From assembly GCF_000219535.2 (NCBI RefSeq), contig NZ_CP007806.1, positions 1,300,501 to 1,364,500 of the forward strand: a stretch of 64,000 nucleotides of DNA. The letters run 5' to 3'. The notes beneath the pieces were generated by a model. It ran no database searches. It saw nothing but the letters and a program-made list of their open reading frames with translations, and was not told the DNA's origin. Origin of the DNA: Brevibacillus laterosporus LMG 15441 (lineage in GTDB: Bacteria; Bacillota; Bacilli; Brevibacillales; Brevibacillaceae). Made by a program: the position numbers and the translations under genes. Position 1 is the first letter of the stretch. The number at the start of each line of letters is the position of its first letter. Of this stretch, positions 18,066 through 25,724 are shown one piece after another.

Positions 18066-20468
18066 ATGGGAGAGAACCAACAACCACCTAAATCCCATAT
18101 TGCCACTAGATTAAACGTTTTATTTTTTTTCGTGTTTATATTTTTTGCGGCTGTTATTTTGCGACTTGCCTATGTGCAAATCGTAGAAGGAGAACAATAT
18201 CAACACGATTTGGAAAAGTATAGTATTAGACAATTACCAATACCTGCACCGCGTGGACGTATCTTAGACGTGAACCACAATGTTTTGGTTTCGAATAAGC
18301 CCGTTTTTACGGTTACTTATACATCCGAGCAAAAAAAGGAAATTAATGAGGAAGCAGTAGCCGAAAAACTGACGAGCTTGCTGCAAATGGATGAAAAGAT
18401 TGGGACTGATAAAGAGCTTATAAAAAAAGCGACTGAATTGCAGACCACATTACCGATCACTTTTAAGCCAGAGCAATCTCAAAAGCTCATCCAGCAGCTA
18501 ACTCCCAAAATTAATGCTCTTCCAAATTCGGCTCAATTAAAAGGGATAAAGGACTATGATTTAGTAAAAACAGCCTTTGCCTTGGGACTCTCAGTAAGAT
18601 CCCCTTTCGATGAAAATGATCGTGAAGCTTTACAAAAAAAATTGCCAGCAACGATTCAGGTAGACGGCAAGAACGTGGATACGAAGACAGCCTATGACAG
18701 TCAATTGTTAAAATATGTCATCTCAGCTAATGTACCGTATCCAATTGCTCTTGAAGACAAGGTAAAGGAATCTTTGCAAAAGGATGTAAAATCACTTTTA
18801 AGCAAGATGCCTTCTGCTGGGGAGCTAAGCAGTAAAACAGATGCAGAATTACTCCAATATGCTGCTAGATTTGATTTGGATGTTGCATTGCCATTAACTC
18901 CGGAGCAACGTCAGTATCAGTGGCATCGTATTAGCATTTTAAATAGCATGCGAGATTATAGTATGCCTAAATTCATTCCTCGTCGAATTAAGGAAAACGC
19001 TACTGAAATTGAAGTAGCCAAAATCAATGAAAATTTAAGTGAATTACCTGGAATTAATGTAATTGTTGAACCCGTACGGCAAATTAGACAAGATGAGGAT
19101 GGCGCTTTTGCCACACATATTCTTGGCTACATCAGCCCAATCAGTGCAAGTCAGGTTAATGAGTATCTTGCGATGGGATATTCCAAGACAGATCGTATTG
19201 GAGTCGAGGGGTTAGAAAGATATTACGAGAAAGATTTACGTGGAAAAGATGGCATTATGGACGTGCAGGTAAACAAGGATGCAGAGACGGTCGTGAAAGG
19301 AAGAACTCGCGAAGCAATACCTGGTAATGATCTAGTTCTTTCCTTAGATTATCGCTTCCAAAGTAAATTGGAGGAAATTCTTAAACGAAATGTCAATGAG
19401 ATGAGACGCTCTGCGAAAGGAACAGTGAACGCTGCCTCTGCGGTCGTAATGAATCCTAATACAGGTGAAGTTTTGGCTATGGCTAACTACCCTGATTACG
19501 ATTTAAACCTCCACTATAATCGAAAGCTATTCAATGAGAATTATGAGAAGGTAGTTGCTCCAGCACAGCTTAATAATGTCACTAGGGGTGTTTATCCACC
19601 GGCTTCTACAGTGAAACCTATTTCGGTTATGATGGCCTTACAAGAAAAGTTGACTACACCCAATGAGTCAATTTTTGACCCTGGTTATTTCCAATTTGGG
19701 GATGTAAAGAAACGAAACTGGAAACTAGGTGGACATGGTCAAGTTGATGCAAGACGAGCAATAGCTGTATCCAATAACACATACATGTACACAATGGGCT
19801 GGAGATTAAAGGAGCGCGAGATAGGAAAAGGAAATAGTTATCGTGAATCCTTTAAGATCATTAATTTTTACAATCAGCAATTCGGTCTAGGAGTTAAGAC
19901 TGGTATTGATTTACCAAGTGAAAAGGCAGGCTGGCCAGCTCCAACATTTGAAATGGGACGTATTGCCGATGCTCTTATTGGGCAGTATGATAGCTTTACT
20001 CCTATCCAATTGGCTCAATACGTTTCTACAATCGCAAATGGCGGATATCGAATTCGACCGCATATGGTTAAAGAAATTCGAAAAGGCTCTATTGATCCTA
20101 AGAAGCCAGGAGATGTCATTACAACCATAGAGCCGCAAGTTTTGAACAAAATTAATATCAATCCAAGCTACCTCAAGGTAGTTCAAGAGGGGATGCGCCG
20201 TGTTACTCAGCCTGGAGGTACTGCTGCGACAGCAATGGCAGGCTTGCCGTTTAGTGTAGCTGCTAAAACAGGTACCGCTCAAACAGGCGGAACTTCTTCT
20301 GATAACTCCTTGATCCTTGGATATGCACCTTACGAAAATCCTAAAATTTCCTTTGTAGTAGTCGTTCCGCATTCTGGAGGACATGGTTCAGATAGGATCG
20401 CGCGTGAATTGCTGGAGGCTTATCATGCCTTGTATCCACTTAACAGTACGGTAACGCCGACAGAGTAG
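18066..20468 (+). CDS. Class B penicillin-binding protein (PBP2/MrdA-like transpeptidase)
   Basis: This 800-residue membrane-anchored D,D-transpeptidase has an N-terminal transmembrane helix (residues about 18-38), a pedestal beginning PAPRGRILDVNHNVLV, and a transpeptidase domain with S514-x-x-K517 (PASTVKP), S569-N-N571 and K734-T-G736. The catalytic set is complete. A long, Lys/Gln-rich, poorly conserved insertion (about residues 100-290) enlarges the pedestal; there are no PASTA domains. Downstream of mreBCD and with rodA at 22255, it is the likely lateral-wall partner of the RodA SEDS glycosyltransferase. The start ATG 18066 follows GAAGGAGGAG. Confidence 0.93.
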   Translation: MGENQQPPKSHIATRLNVLFFFVFIFFAAVILRLAYVQIVEGEQYQHDLEKYSIRQLPIPAPRGRILDVNHNVLVSNKPVFTVTYTSEQKKEINEEAVAEKLTSLLQMDEKIGTDKELIKKATELQTTLPITFKPEQSQKLIQQLTPKINALPNSAQLKGIKDYDLVKTAFALGLSVRSPFDENDREALQKKLPATIQVDGKNVDTKTAYDSQLLKYVISANVPYPIALEDKVKESLQKDVKSLLSKMPSAGELSSKTDAELLQYAARFDLDVALPLTPEQRQYQWHRISILNSMRDYSMPKFIPRRIKENATEIEVAKINENLSELPGINVIVEPVRQIRQDEDGAFATHILGYISPISASQVNEYLAMGYSKTDRIGVEGLERYYEKDLRGKDGIMDVQVNKDAETVVKGRTREAIPGNDLVLSLDYRFQSKLEEILKRNVNEMRRSAKGTVNAASAVVMNPNTGEVLAMANYPDYDLNLHYNRKLFNENYEKVVAPAQLNNVTRGVYPPASTVKPISVMMALQEKLTTPNESIFDPGYFQFGDVKKRNWKLGGHGQVDARRAIAVSNNTYMYTMGWRLKEREIGKGNSYRESFKIINFYNQQFGLGVKTGIDLPSEKAGWPAPTFEMGRIADALIGQYDSFTPIQLAQYVSTIANGGYRIRPHMVKEIRKGSIDPKKPGDVITTIEPQVLNKININPSYLKVVQEGMRRVTQPGGTAATAMAGLPFSVAAKTGTAQTGGTSSDNSLILGYAPYENPKISFVVVVPHSGGHGSDRIARELLEAYHALYPLNSTVTPTE

Positions 20469-20561
20469 GCTTTCTAAGATTAATTCGCTGAGTTTTTTGT
20501 TAGCGAGGCAGGAGTTTGTTGTATAAATGGCGAATGGTAACGGTCGAGGTGAAACATCTCC

Positions 20562-21233
20562 ATGAATACGGCCAAAAGTAAAGTAGTCATTAAAGGAACC
20601 AAAGATGGACTTGTCTTTTTTATGGACGATACCTGTTCATTTTCGGAGCTTTTAGATGATTTACGTGAAAAAATTGAGCACAGCCATCCACAATTTTTTA
20701 GTGGTCCTCTCATCAGGATTACATTAAAACTTGGGAAGCGTTACTGCACTCCAGAGCAACAGGAAGAGTTAACGCAGATTATTCGCATGAAGGGTAATCT
20801 GGTTATTCATATGATCGACTCGGATGTGATTCTTAAAGAAGAAGTATATAAAGAAGACAAAGCTCCCGGATTGATTGTACAAACAAACACGGTTCGTTCC
20901 GGTCAGGTATTAGAATACGACGGAGATATTTTGCTACTGGGTGATGTTAATCCTGGTGGTACGATAAGAAGTACGGGGAGTATCTTCGTGTTAGGTAATC
21001 TTCGTGGTGTAGCGCAAGCGGGAACGAATGGCGACAAAGATGCTGTAATCGCCTCCGCTTGCTTACATCCAACCCAACTGAGAATTGCTGAAGTAATCAG
21101 CCGTCCGGGAGATGAATGGTCGGACTATAGCGGTACTACTGAGTTTGCTTATTTGGAAGAGGATCGGATGGTAGTCGCTAAAATGAACTTTTTGCATCGC
21201 TTACGCTCAGATTTGGGTAAGAAGAAAGCATAA
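20562..21233 (+). CDS. minC: Septum site-determining protein MinC
   Basis: This FtsZ-assembly inhibitor blocks polar division together with MinD. The N-terminal domain (VVIKGTKDGLVFFMDDTCSF) is followed by the C-terminal right-handed beta-helix repeats (GDILLLGDVNPGGTIRSTGS, VLGNLRGVAQAGTNGDKDA). At 223 residues it has usual length. minD starts 29 bases downstream. The start is ATG 20562; the upstream Shine-Dalgarno is modest (CGAGGTGAAAC). Confidence 0.95.
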   Translation: MNTAKSKVVIKGTKDGLVFFMDDTCSFSELLDDLREKIEHSHPQFFSGPLIRITLKLGKRYCTPEQQEELTQIIRMKGNLVIHMIDSDVILKEEVYKEDKAPGLIVQTNTVRSGQVLEYDGDILLLGDVNPGGTIRSTGSIFVLGNLRGVAQAGTNGDKDAVIASACLHPTQLRIAEVISRPGDEWSDYSGTTEFAYLEEDRMVVAKMNFLHRLRSDLGKKKA

Positions 21234-21262
21234 CGGTACGGAATGAAGGAGAGGGAGCATAC

Positions 21263-22057
21263 GTGGGTATTGCAATAGTTGTGACTTCAGGGAAAGGCGG
21301 AGTGGGGAAAACCACCTCATCTGCTAATATAGGAACCGCATTGGCTCTTAATGGCCAGAAGGTGTGTATGGTAGATACAGATATCGGCTTACGCAATCTG
21401 GATGTGGTCATGGGACTAGAAAATCGGATCATTTATGACCTGGTTGACGTAGCAGAAGGCAGTTGTCGTTTGCAACAGGCTTTAATTAAAGATAAGCGTT
21501 TTGAGACGTTGTCATTATTACCAGCAGCGCAGACCAAGGATAAATCAGCGCTTACAACAGATCAAATGGAAGATATCGTCACCCAATTGAAGCGTGATTT
21601 TGACTACGTCATTATCGATTGTCCAGCAGGTATTGAACAAGGATTCCGCAACGCTGTAGCAGGGGCTGATCAGGCTATTGTTGTGACGACTCCGGAAAAG
21701 GCGGCAGTACGTGACGCAGATCGTATCATTGGCCTGCTTGAACGTGAAAATGTAGGAATGCCTAAATTAGTAATTAATCGAGTGCGGTCCCATATGGTTA
21801 AGAATGGTGACATGTTAGATGTAGAGGATATTCTGGATTTACTTGCCATTGATTTACTGGGTGTGATTCCTGATGATGAATATATCATCAAATCAGCAAA
21901 TGCAGGCGAGCCGGCAGTGATGAATCATGAATCCCGTGCGTCCTTAGCATATCGAAATGTAGCAAGACGTTTGTTAGGGGAATCAGTGCCTTTACTGCCA
22001 CTTCAGGAAAAACCAGGAGTTTTTCATAAGTTCCGTAAGTTTTTTGGCTTAAAATAA
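21263..22057 (+). CDS. minD: Septum site-determining ATPase MinD
   Basis: This ParA-family ATPase binds the membrane and recruits MinC. The deviant Walker A motif GKGGVGKTTS is at residues 10-19, with switch/Walker B motifs DTDIGLRNLD and VIIDCPAGIEQG. The C-terminal amphipathic membrane-targeting helix (FHKFRKFFGLK) is present. At 264 residues it has normal length. It starts with GTG 21263 behind GAAGGAGAGGG. A terminator follows at 22082. Confidence 0.97.
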   Translation: MGIAIVVTSGKGGVGKTTSSANIGTALALNGQKVCMVDTDIGLRNLDVVMGLENRIIYDLVDVAEGSCRLQQALIKDKRFETLSLLPAAQTKDKSALTTDQMEDIVTQLKRDFDYVIIDCPAGIEQGFRNAVAGADQAIVVTTPEKAAVRDADRIIGLLERENVGMPKLVINRVRSHMVKNGDMLDVEDILDLLAIDLLGVIPDDEYIIKSANAGEPAVMNHESRASLAYRNVARRLLGESVPLLPLQEKPGVFHKFRKFFGLK

Positions 22058-22081
22058 GGAATGCTAGTCGAGAAACAAGAG

Positions 22082-22109
22082 AACAGGGGTATACTCCTGT
22101 TTCTTTTTT
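22082..22109 (+). terminator. Terminator of the mre-min operon
   Basis: AACAGG pairs with CCTGTT around GGTATACT, then TTCTTTTTT. The rest of the 197-base gap to rodA shows no further structure or convincing promoter to me. Confidence 0.82.
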
Positions 22110-22254
22110 ACTGATCCGAACTTATGGAATTTTTATCTTACAAAGTGCAACGAAGGTTCTTAGTGCCAAAGGTTTGGTTTTCAAGTTTTTCTTTGCATTT
22201 CCGAATAATATAAGACTTACAGATACTAGACCTTAACATGCACGGGGGAAAAAA

Positions 22255-23388
22255 ATGGATTTTGAAAAGCGATATATAAAGCAGTTGGATTGGTTGATTC
22301 TGTTGATCCTTCTAGGTCTTGGCTTGTTTAGTTATCTCGGTATAAGCGGATCTGCCCCAGGAGTGGCGACAGCGAACCGACAGCTTATGTGGTATGCTAT
22401 TGGTTTTGGTGTATTGTTTTGTACACTGATTATTGATTATCGGGTGTTCCGGCAGCTATCATATGTAGTTTACGCTATAGGACTAGTTTTGCTTTTCGGC
22501 GTATTTTTTACGAAGGCCATTAACAACGCCACTAGTTGGTATAATCTGGGTGTCGTTCTGTTTCAACCATCCGAACCTATGAAAATTTTTACGATAATAG
22601 CTGCTGCACACTATATGTCCAAACGTGAAGAAAAATTAGGTAAGCCTTATTATCTTTATGAATGGTGGCCTGTATTTCTGATCGTTGGGGTACCGCTTCT
22701 CATGATTTTTAAACAACCAGACTTGGGTACAGCTTTAGTCTTTTGTGCTATATTAGCAACCATGCTGATTGTTGGTGGAATTCGAGTACGGCATATGATT
22801 ACGTTTAGCGGGATTGCTGCTATTGGAGTAGGGTTAGTTTCCTATGTTTATATGTACCATAAAGATGATATCTTTTTTAAATTGATCAAACCTTATCAAT
22901 GGGCTCGGATTGAATCTTGGTTAAACCCTTATCTTGATCCAGTAGGGCAAGGATTTCAGCTTTTACAATCGCTTATTGCAATTGGATCGGGGCAGTTAAC
23001 AGGTAAAGGCTTGCACACAGCCACACAGGCTAGCTTGCTATGGGTTCCGGTTGGTGAGAGTGATTTCATTTTTACGGTCATTGGAGAGCGTTTAGGGTTT
23101 ATTGGAGCAGGAATTATGATGATCCTGTTTTTCGTGTTAGTATATCGAATGATTCGGATTGCGATGGAGTGTAATGATCCATTCGGTGCCTATGTGGTAT
23201 CAGGTGTAGTTGGAATGCTTACGTTTCAAATTTTTGAAAATATTGGAATGACCATTCAACTAATGCCAATTACTGGTTTGCCTTTACCATTTATTAGTTA
23301 TGGTGGAAGCTCGCTTTTAACCAATTTCTTAACAATAGGTGTAGTATTGAATATTGGGATGAGGAAGCAGAAACTTAGTTTCGATTAA
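22255..23388 (+). CDS. rodA: SEDS-family peptidoglycan glycosyltransferase RodA
   Basis: This 377-residue polytopic membrane protein (about ten helices) polymerises glycan strands for cell elongation. Family signatures are NATSWYNLGVVLFQPSEPMK, GQGFQLLQSLIAIGSGQLTG, VPVGESDFIFTVIGERLGF and the C-terminal LPLPFISYGGSS. FtsW and SpoVE are paralogues; proximity to mreBCD and pbp and the N-terminus favour RodA. The start ATG 22255 has GGGGGAAAAA upstream. Confidence 0.9.
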   Translation: MDFEKRYIKQLDWLILLILLGLGLFSYLGISGSAPGVATANRQLMWYAIGFGVLFCTLIIDYRVFRQLSYVVYAIGLVLLFGVFFTKAINNATSWYNLGVVLFQPSEPMKIFTIIAAAHYMSKREEKLGKPYYLYEWWPVFLIVGVPLLMIFKQPDLGTALVFCAILATMLIVGGIRVRHMITFSGIAAIGVGLVSYVYMYHKDDIFFKLIKPYQWARIESWLNPYLDPVGQGFQLLQSLIAIGSGQLTGKGLHTATQASLLWVPVGESDFIFTVIGERLGFIGAGIMMILFFVLVYRMIRIAMECNDPFGAYVVSGVVGMLTFQIFENIGMTIQLMPITGLPLPFISYGGSSLLTNFLTIGVVLNIGMRKQKLSFD

Positions 23389-23398
23389 GTTAAAAATC

Positions 23399-23427
23399 GT
23401 GACAAACCAATAAATGTGTGATATATT
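23399..23427 (+). promoter_or_regulatory. Candidate SigA promoter between rodA and csp
   Basis: GTGACA, 17 bp, TATATT. It would start RNA near 23434, some 50 bases before the strong hairpin at 23481. Confidence 0.5.
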
Positions 23428-23480
23428 CAAGGTAAGTTAACCATTTTACTTACCTAGTGATTTGATGGATTGGATGATAT

Positions 23481-23541
23481 GCCGTGCTTTTCAGAGATAG
23501 CGTCACCATGTGATCAAGTCTCTGTTGGGCACGGCTTTTTT
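23481..23541 (+). terminator. Strong two-part hairpin with U tract upstream of csp
   Basis: The outer stem GCCGTGC/GCACGGC and inner stem CAGAGA/TCTCTG are followed by TTTTTTCC. It can end rodA transcription, and also ends a putative short RNA from the promoter at 23399. Confidence 0.8.
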
Positions 23542-23620
23542 CCTTGAAACAAGCTTTAAGTGATGGTTAACAGATATTTTAATCGTCTGAAAAGGCGAAC
23601 ATTTCTAGGAGGTTTTTTCC

Positions 23621-23821
23621 ATGCAACAAGGTACTGTAAAATGGTTTAACGCAGAAAAAGGTTTTGGCTTCATTCAAGTTGAAGGCGGAGAAGATGTATT
23701 CGTACACTACAGCGCTATCCAAACTGAAGGTTTCAAAACTCTTGAAGAAGGTCAAAAAGTTGAGTTTGAAATCGTTCAAGGTAGCCGTGGACCACAAGCT
23801 GCTAACGTTAATCGTCTGTAA
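23621..23821 (+). CDS. Cold-shock protein (CspA/CspB family)
   Basis: This 66-residue single OB-fold RNA chaperone has RNP1 (KGFGFI) and RNP2 (VFVHY) intact. The start ATG 23621 follows TAGGAGGTTTTTTCC, an optimal Shine-Dalgarno. Codons are strongly biased towards those of highly expressed genes. Family members bind single-stranded nucleic acid and act as transcription antiterminators and translation aids. It is monocistronic between hairpins at 23481 and 23843. Which csp paralogue it is cannot be told from the sequence. Confidence 0.96.
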   Translation: MQQGTVKWFNAEKGFGFIQVEGGEDVFVHYSAIQTEGFKTLEEGQKVEFEIVQGSRGPQAANVNRL

Positions 23822-23842
23822 GATCAAATACGTATAAAAAGA

Positions 23843-23874
23843 AGCAGTCTCTCTTTTGAGGGGCTGTTTTTTTT
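23843..23874 (+). terminator. Terminator of csp
   Basis: CAGTCTCTC pairs with GAGGGGCTG (with G-U pairs) around TTTT, followed by eight T residues. Confidence 0.88.
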
Positions 23875-23909
23875 CATTTATGCTAATGATTACAGCTCTG
23901 TTTTACAGT

Positions 23910-23939
23910 GTCATATCCCACCTAGACAAGTCATATAAT
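23910..23939 (+). promoter_or_regulatory. SigE-type promoter candidate for spoIVFA/spoIVFB
   Basis: GTCATATC, a 14-base spacer and CATATAAT closely resemble the mother-cell SigE consensus (-35 GTCATATT-like, -10 CATACAAT-like). It lies 36 bases before the spoIVFA start, and the B. subtilis spoIVF operon is SigE-dependent. Confidence 0.65.
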
Positions 23940-23974
23940 CCAAGTAAAGATTGGCCTGAAAAGGGGTGGGATGC

Positions 23975-24778
23975 ATGTTTCATGAAAGAGAACGGGTAAA
24001 GGAGAGAAGACAGGAAAGAAAAGAACAGCTTCTCTTACAATCGCGCGACAGTATGCCGCCACACATTGATGAACTACACGATCCGATAAAAAGAGTGCTT
24101 ATTCCTGATCAATATGTAAAAAACACTGATTTCAGCAACGAGACTCCCCCGAGCAAACCGGTGGGATTCCAGCTTAAAAGGCAGATCTATCTTTCTCTAG
24201 CGGTTATTGGTGTGGCCTATGTCCTATTAAAAAGCCCGTTTGGTGTTCCGAATACATGGCGAGATTTATCAAGAGAAGTGATGACTCGCGATTTTAATTT
24301 TGAAGGCGTGGCGGTTTGGTACGAACAAGTCACAGGTCACTCGTCAAGCGCGCTACCGGTTCTTTTTAACAAAAAGGAGAAGGAGAGTGTGCCAGCCAAC
24401 GCGTATCAGCTAAGTAAGTGGAGTTTGCCGAAGGAGTGGAAAATAGCGAAGGAATATGATACGAAAAGCGCCAAAATAGTTGTTGACTTAGGAGAAAAAG
24501 GAGAGGTCGTCAACATGGATACCGGCTGGGTAACTTTTGTTGGGGAAAAATCTGGTTATGGAACCACTGTGGTCATGCAGTATACCAATGATCGAGAGAT
24601 TTGGTATGGAAACCTTGAAAAAGTCAATGTATCTGTAAATGACTGGGTGAATAAAAAGGACACTGTTGGGGTTGCTAAGCCTTTTGTCGATCAAGTGGTT
24701 AACACGCGTTACCTTTTTATGGCGATGAAACAAAACGGAAGATTTACTAATCCATTGGACGTGATCTCATTTGAGTGA
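23975..24778 (+). CDS. spoIVFA: SpoIVFA, inhibitor/scaffold of the SpoIVFB protease
   Basis: This 267-residue protein has a charged N-terminus rich in Arg/Glu, one transmembrane segment (QIYLSLAVIGVAYVLL, about residue 72-88), and a C-terminal M23/LytM-like domain (GWVTFVGEKSGYGTTVVMQY) lacking the catalytic metal ligands, as is usual for SpoIVFA. It anchors and inhibits SpoIVFB in the outer forespore membrane until SpoIVB signalling. ATG 23975 is chosen, six bases after AAGGGGTG; the GTG at 23966 lies within that site. It overlaps spoIVFB by eight bases. Confidence 0.85.
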   Translation: MFHERERVKERRQERKEQLLLQSRDSMPPHIDELHDPIKRVLIPDQYVKNTDFSNETPPSKPVGFQLKRQIYLSLAVIGVAYVLLKSPFGVPNTWRDLSREVMTRDFNFEGVAVWYEQVTGHSSSALPVLFNKKEKESVPANAYQLSKWSLPKEWKIAKEYDTKSAKIVVDLGEKGEVVNMDTGWVTFVGEKSGYGTTVVMQYTNDREIWYGNLEKVNVSVNDWVNKKDTVGVAKPFVDQVVNTRYLFMAMKQNGRFTNPLDVISFE

Positions 24779-25613
24779 CTTTTGGCCAGGCGGTATTCGT
24801 ATCCGCATCCACCTTTTATTTTGGCTGGTCATAGGCCTAGCTGTAATGGCTGGTTATTTTATTGAAACGATTGCGTTGTTTATCATTGTACTTATCCATG
24901 AGCTTGGTCACATAGCGGCCGCCCGTGAACTTGGCTGGGAAGTAAAAGAAATTCAATTGTTACCCTTCGGTGGAGTCGCGGTTATGGAGGAATCTCCAAC
25001 ATCTGATGCCATAGACGAGATTGTCGTAGCATTAGCAGGCCCTTTTATGAATATCGTTATGATTTTTTTTTCTCTTTTATTTTGGTGGGTAGGTATATGG
25101 TCGGAGCATTGGGCTCATTTTTTTATGAAAAGCAATATGATGATTGCTTTGTTTAATTTATTACCGATGTGGCCCTTAGATGGTGGCCGCATTGTGCAGG
25201 CAGTCTTAACATCGTTCATTTCTTATCGGAAAGCGGCGATTTTATCATTTAGCAGTAGCTGTGGATTAGCTATTTTACTTCTAGGAGCCGGAATTTGGTT
25301 GCTTCATGCCAATCTAACTGCTATTGCCATCTATTTGGCTCTTACCAATGGGCAAGCATACAAACGCTTTCCTTATCAGTTTATTCGCTTTTTACATAAA
25401 AGATATCAGAGAGCGCCCAGACTAGAGCCGATAGAGCCTGTACGCGTACCTTCGTCTCTCTCTGTTTGGGAAGCCACCCATAAGCTACAAAAAGGGAAAT
25501 ATCATTTGTTTTATATTACAGGGAAACAAGGTGGCGTACTGCCTGAGGAGAATGTACTTTATGCTTGTCTAGTGGAGCGGCGTCAGCGAGATTGGATCAG
25601 CAGCCTACTGTAG
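24771..25613 (+). CDS. spoIVFB: SpoIVFB, intramembrane site-2 protease for pro-SigK
   Basis: This M50-family metalloprotease has the zinc motif H43-E-L-G-H47 (LIHELGHIAA) and the second motif with D137 (MWPLDGGR) within transmembrane segments. At 280 residues it has family length, with a shortened C-terminal cytoplasmic region. It cleaves pro-SigmaK in the mother cell. The start is TTG 24771 overlapping the spoIVFA stop, so translation is probably coupled; no good Shine-Dalgarno is seen. Confidence 0.9.
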   Translation: MSDFWPGGIRIRIHLLFWLVIGLAVMAGYFIETIALFIIVLIHELGHIAAARELGWEVKEIQLLPFGGVAVMEESPTSDAIDEIVVALAGPFMNIVMIFFSLLFWWVGIWSEHWAHFFMKSNMMIALFNLLPMWPLDGGRIVQAVLTSFISYRKAAILSFSSSCGLAILLLGAGIWLLHANLTAIAIYLALTNGQAYKRFPYQFIRFLHKRYQRAPRLEPIEPVRVPSSLSVWEATHKLQKGKYHLFYITGKQGGVLPEENVLYACLVERRQRDWISSLL

Positions 25614-25660
25614 CGTGTGATGCTTCTTGACTTGATCATTGAAAAGTTACTTCTGTTATT

Positions 25661-25689
25661 TTTCAAATCGAATAGAAATGCGCTACAAT
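25661..25689 (+). promoter_or_regulatory. Candidate SigA promoter of rng
   Basis: TTTCAA, 17 bp, TACAAT, about 35 bases upstream of the start codon. Confidence 0.55.
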
Positions 25690-25724
25690 GAGAGGATAGG
25701 ACAGACCTCCAGGAGGAAGATTAG

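Noticed and set aside
19911-20384. 157-codon - strand ORF within the PBP gene
   Set aside because: It is a shadow of the transpeptidase domain on the other strand, with no ribosome-binding site and no recognisable domain.
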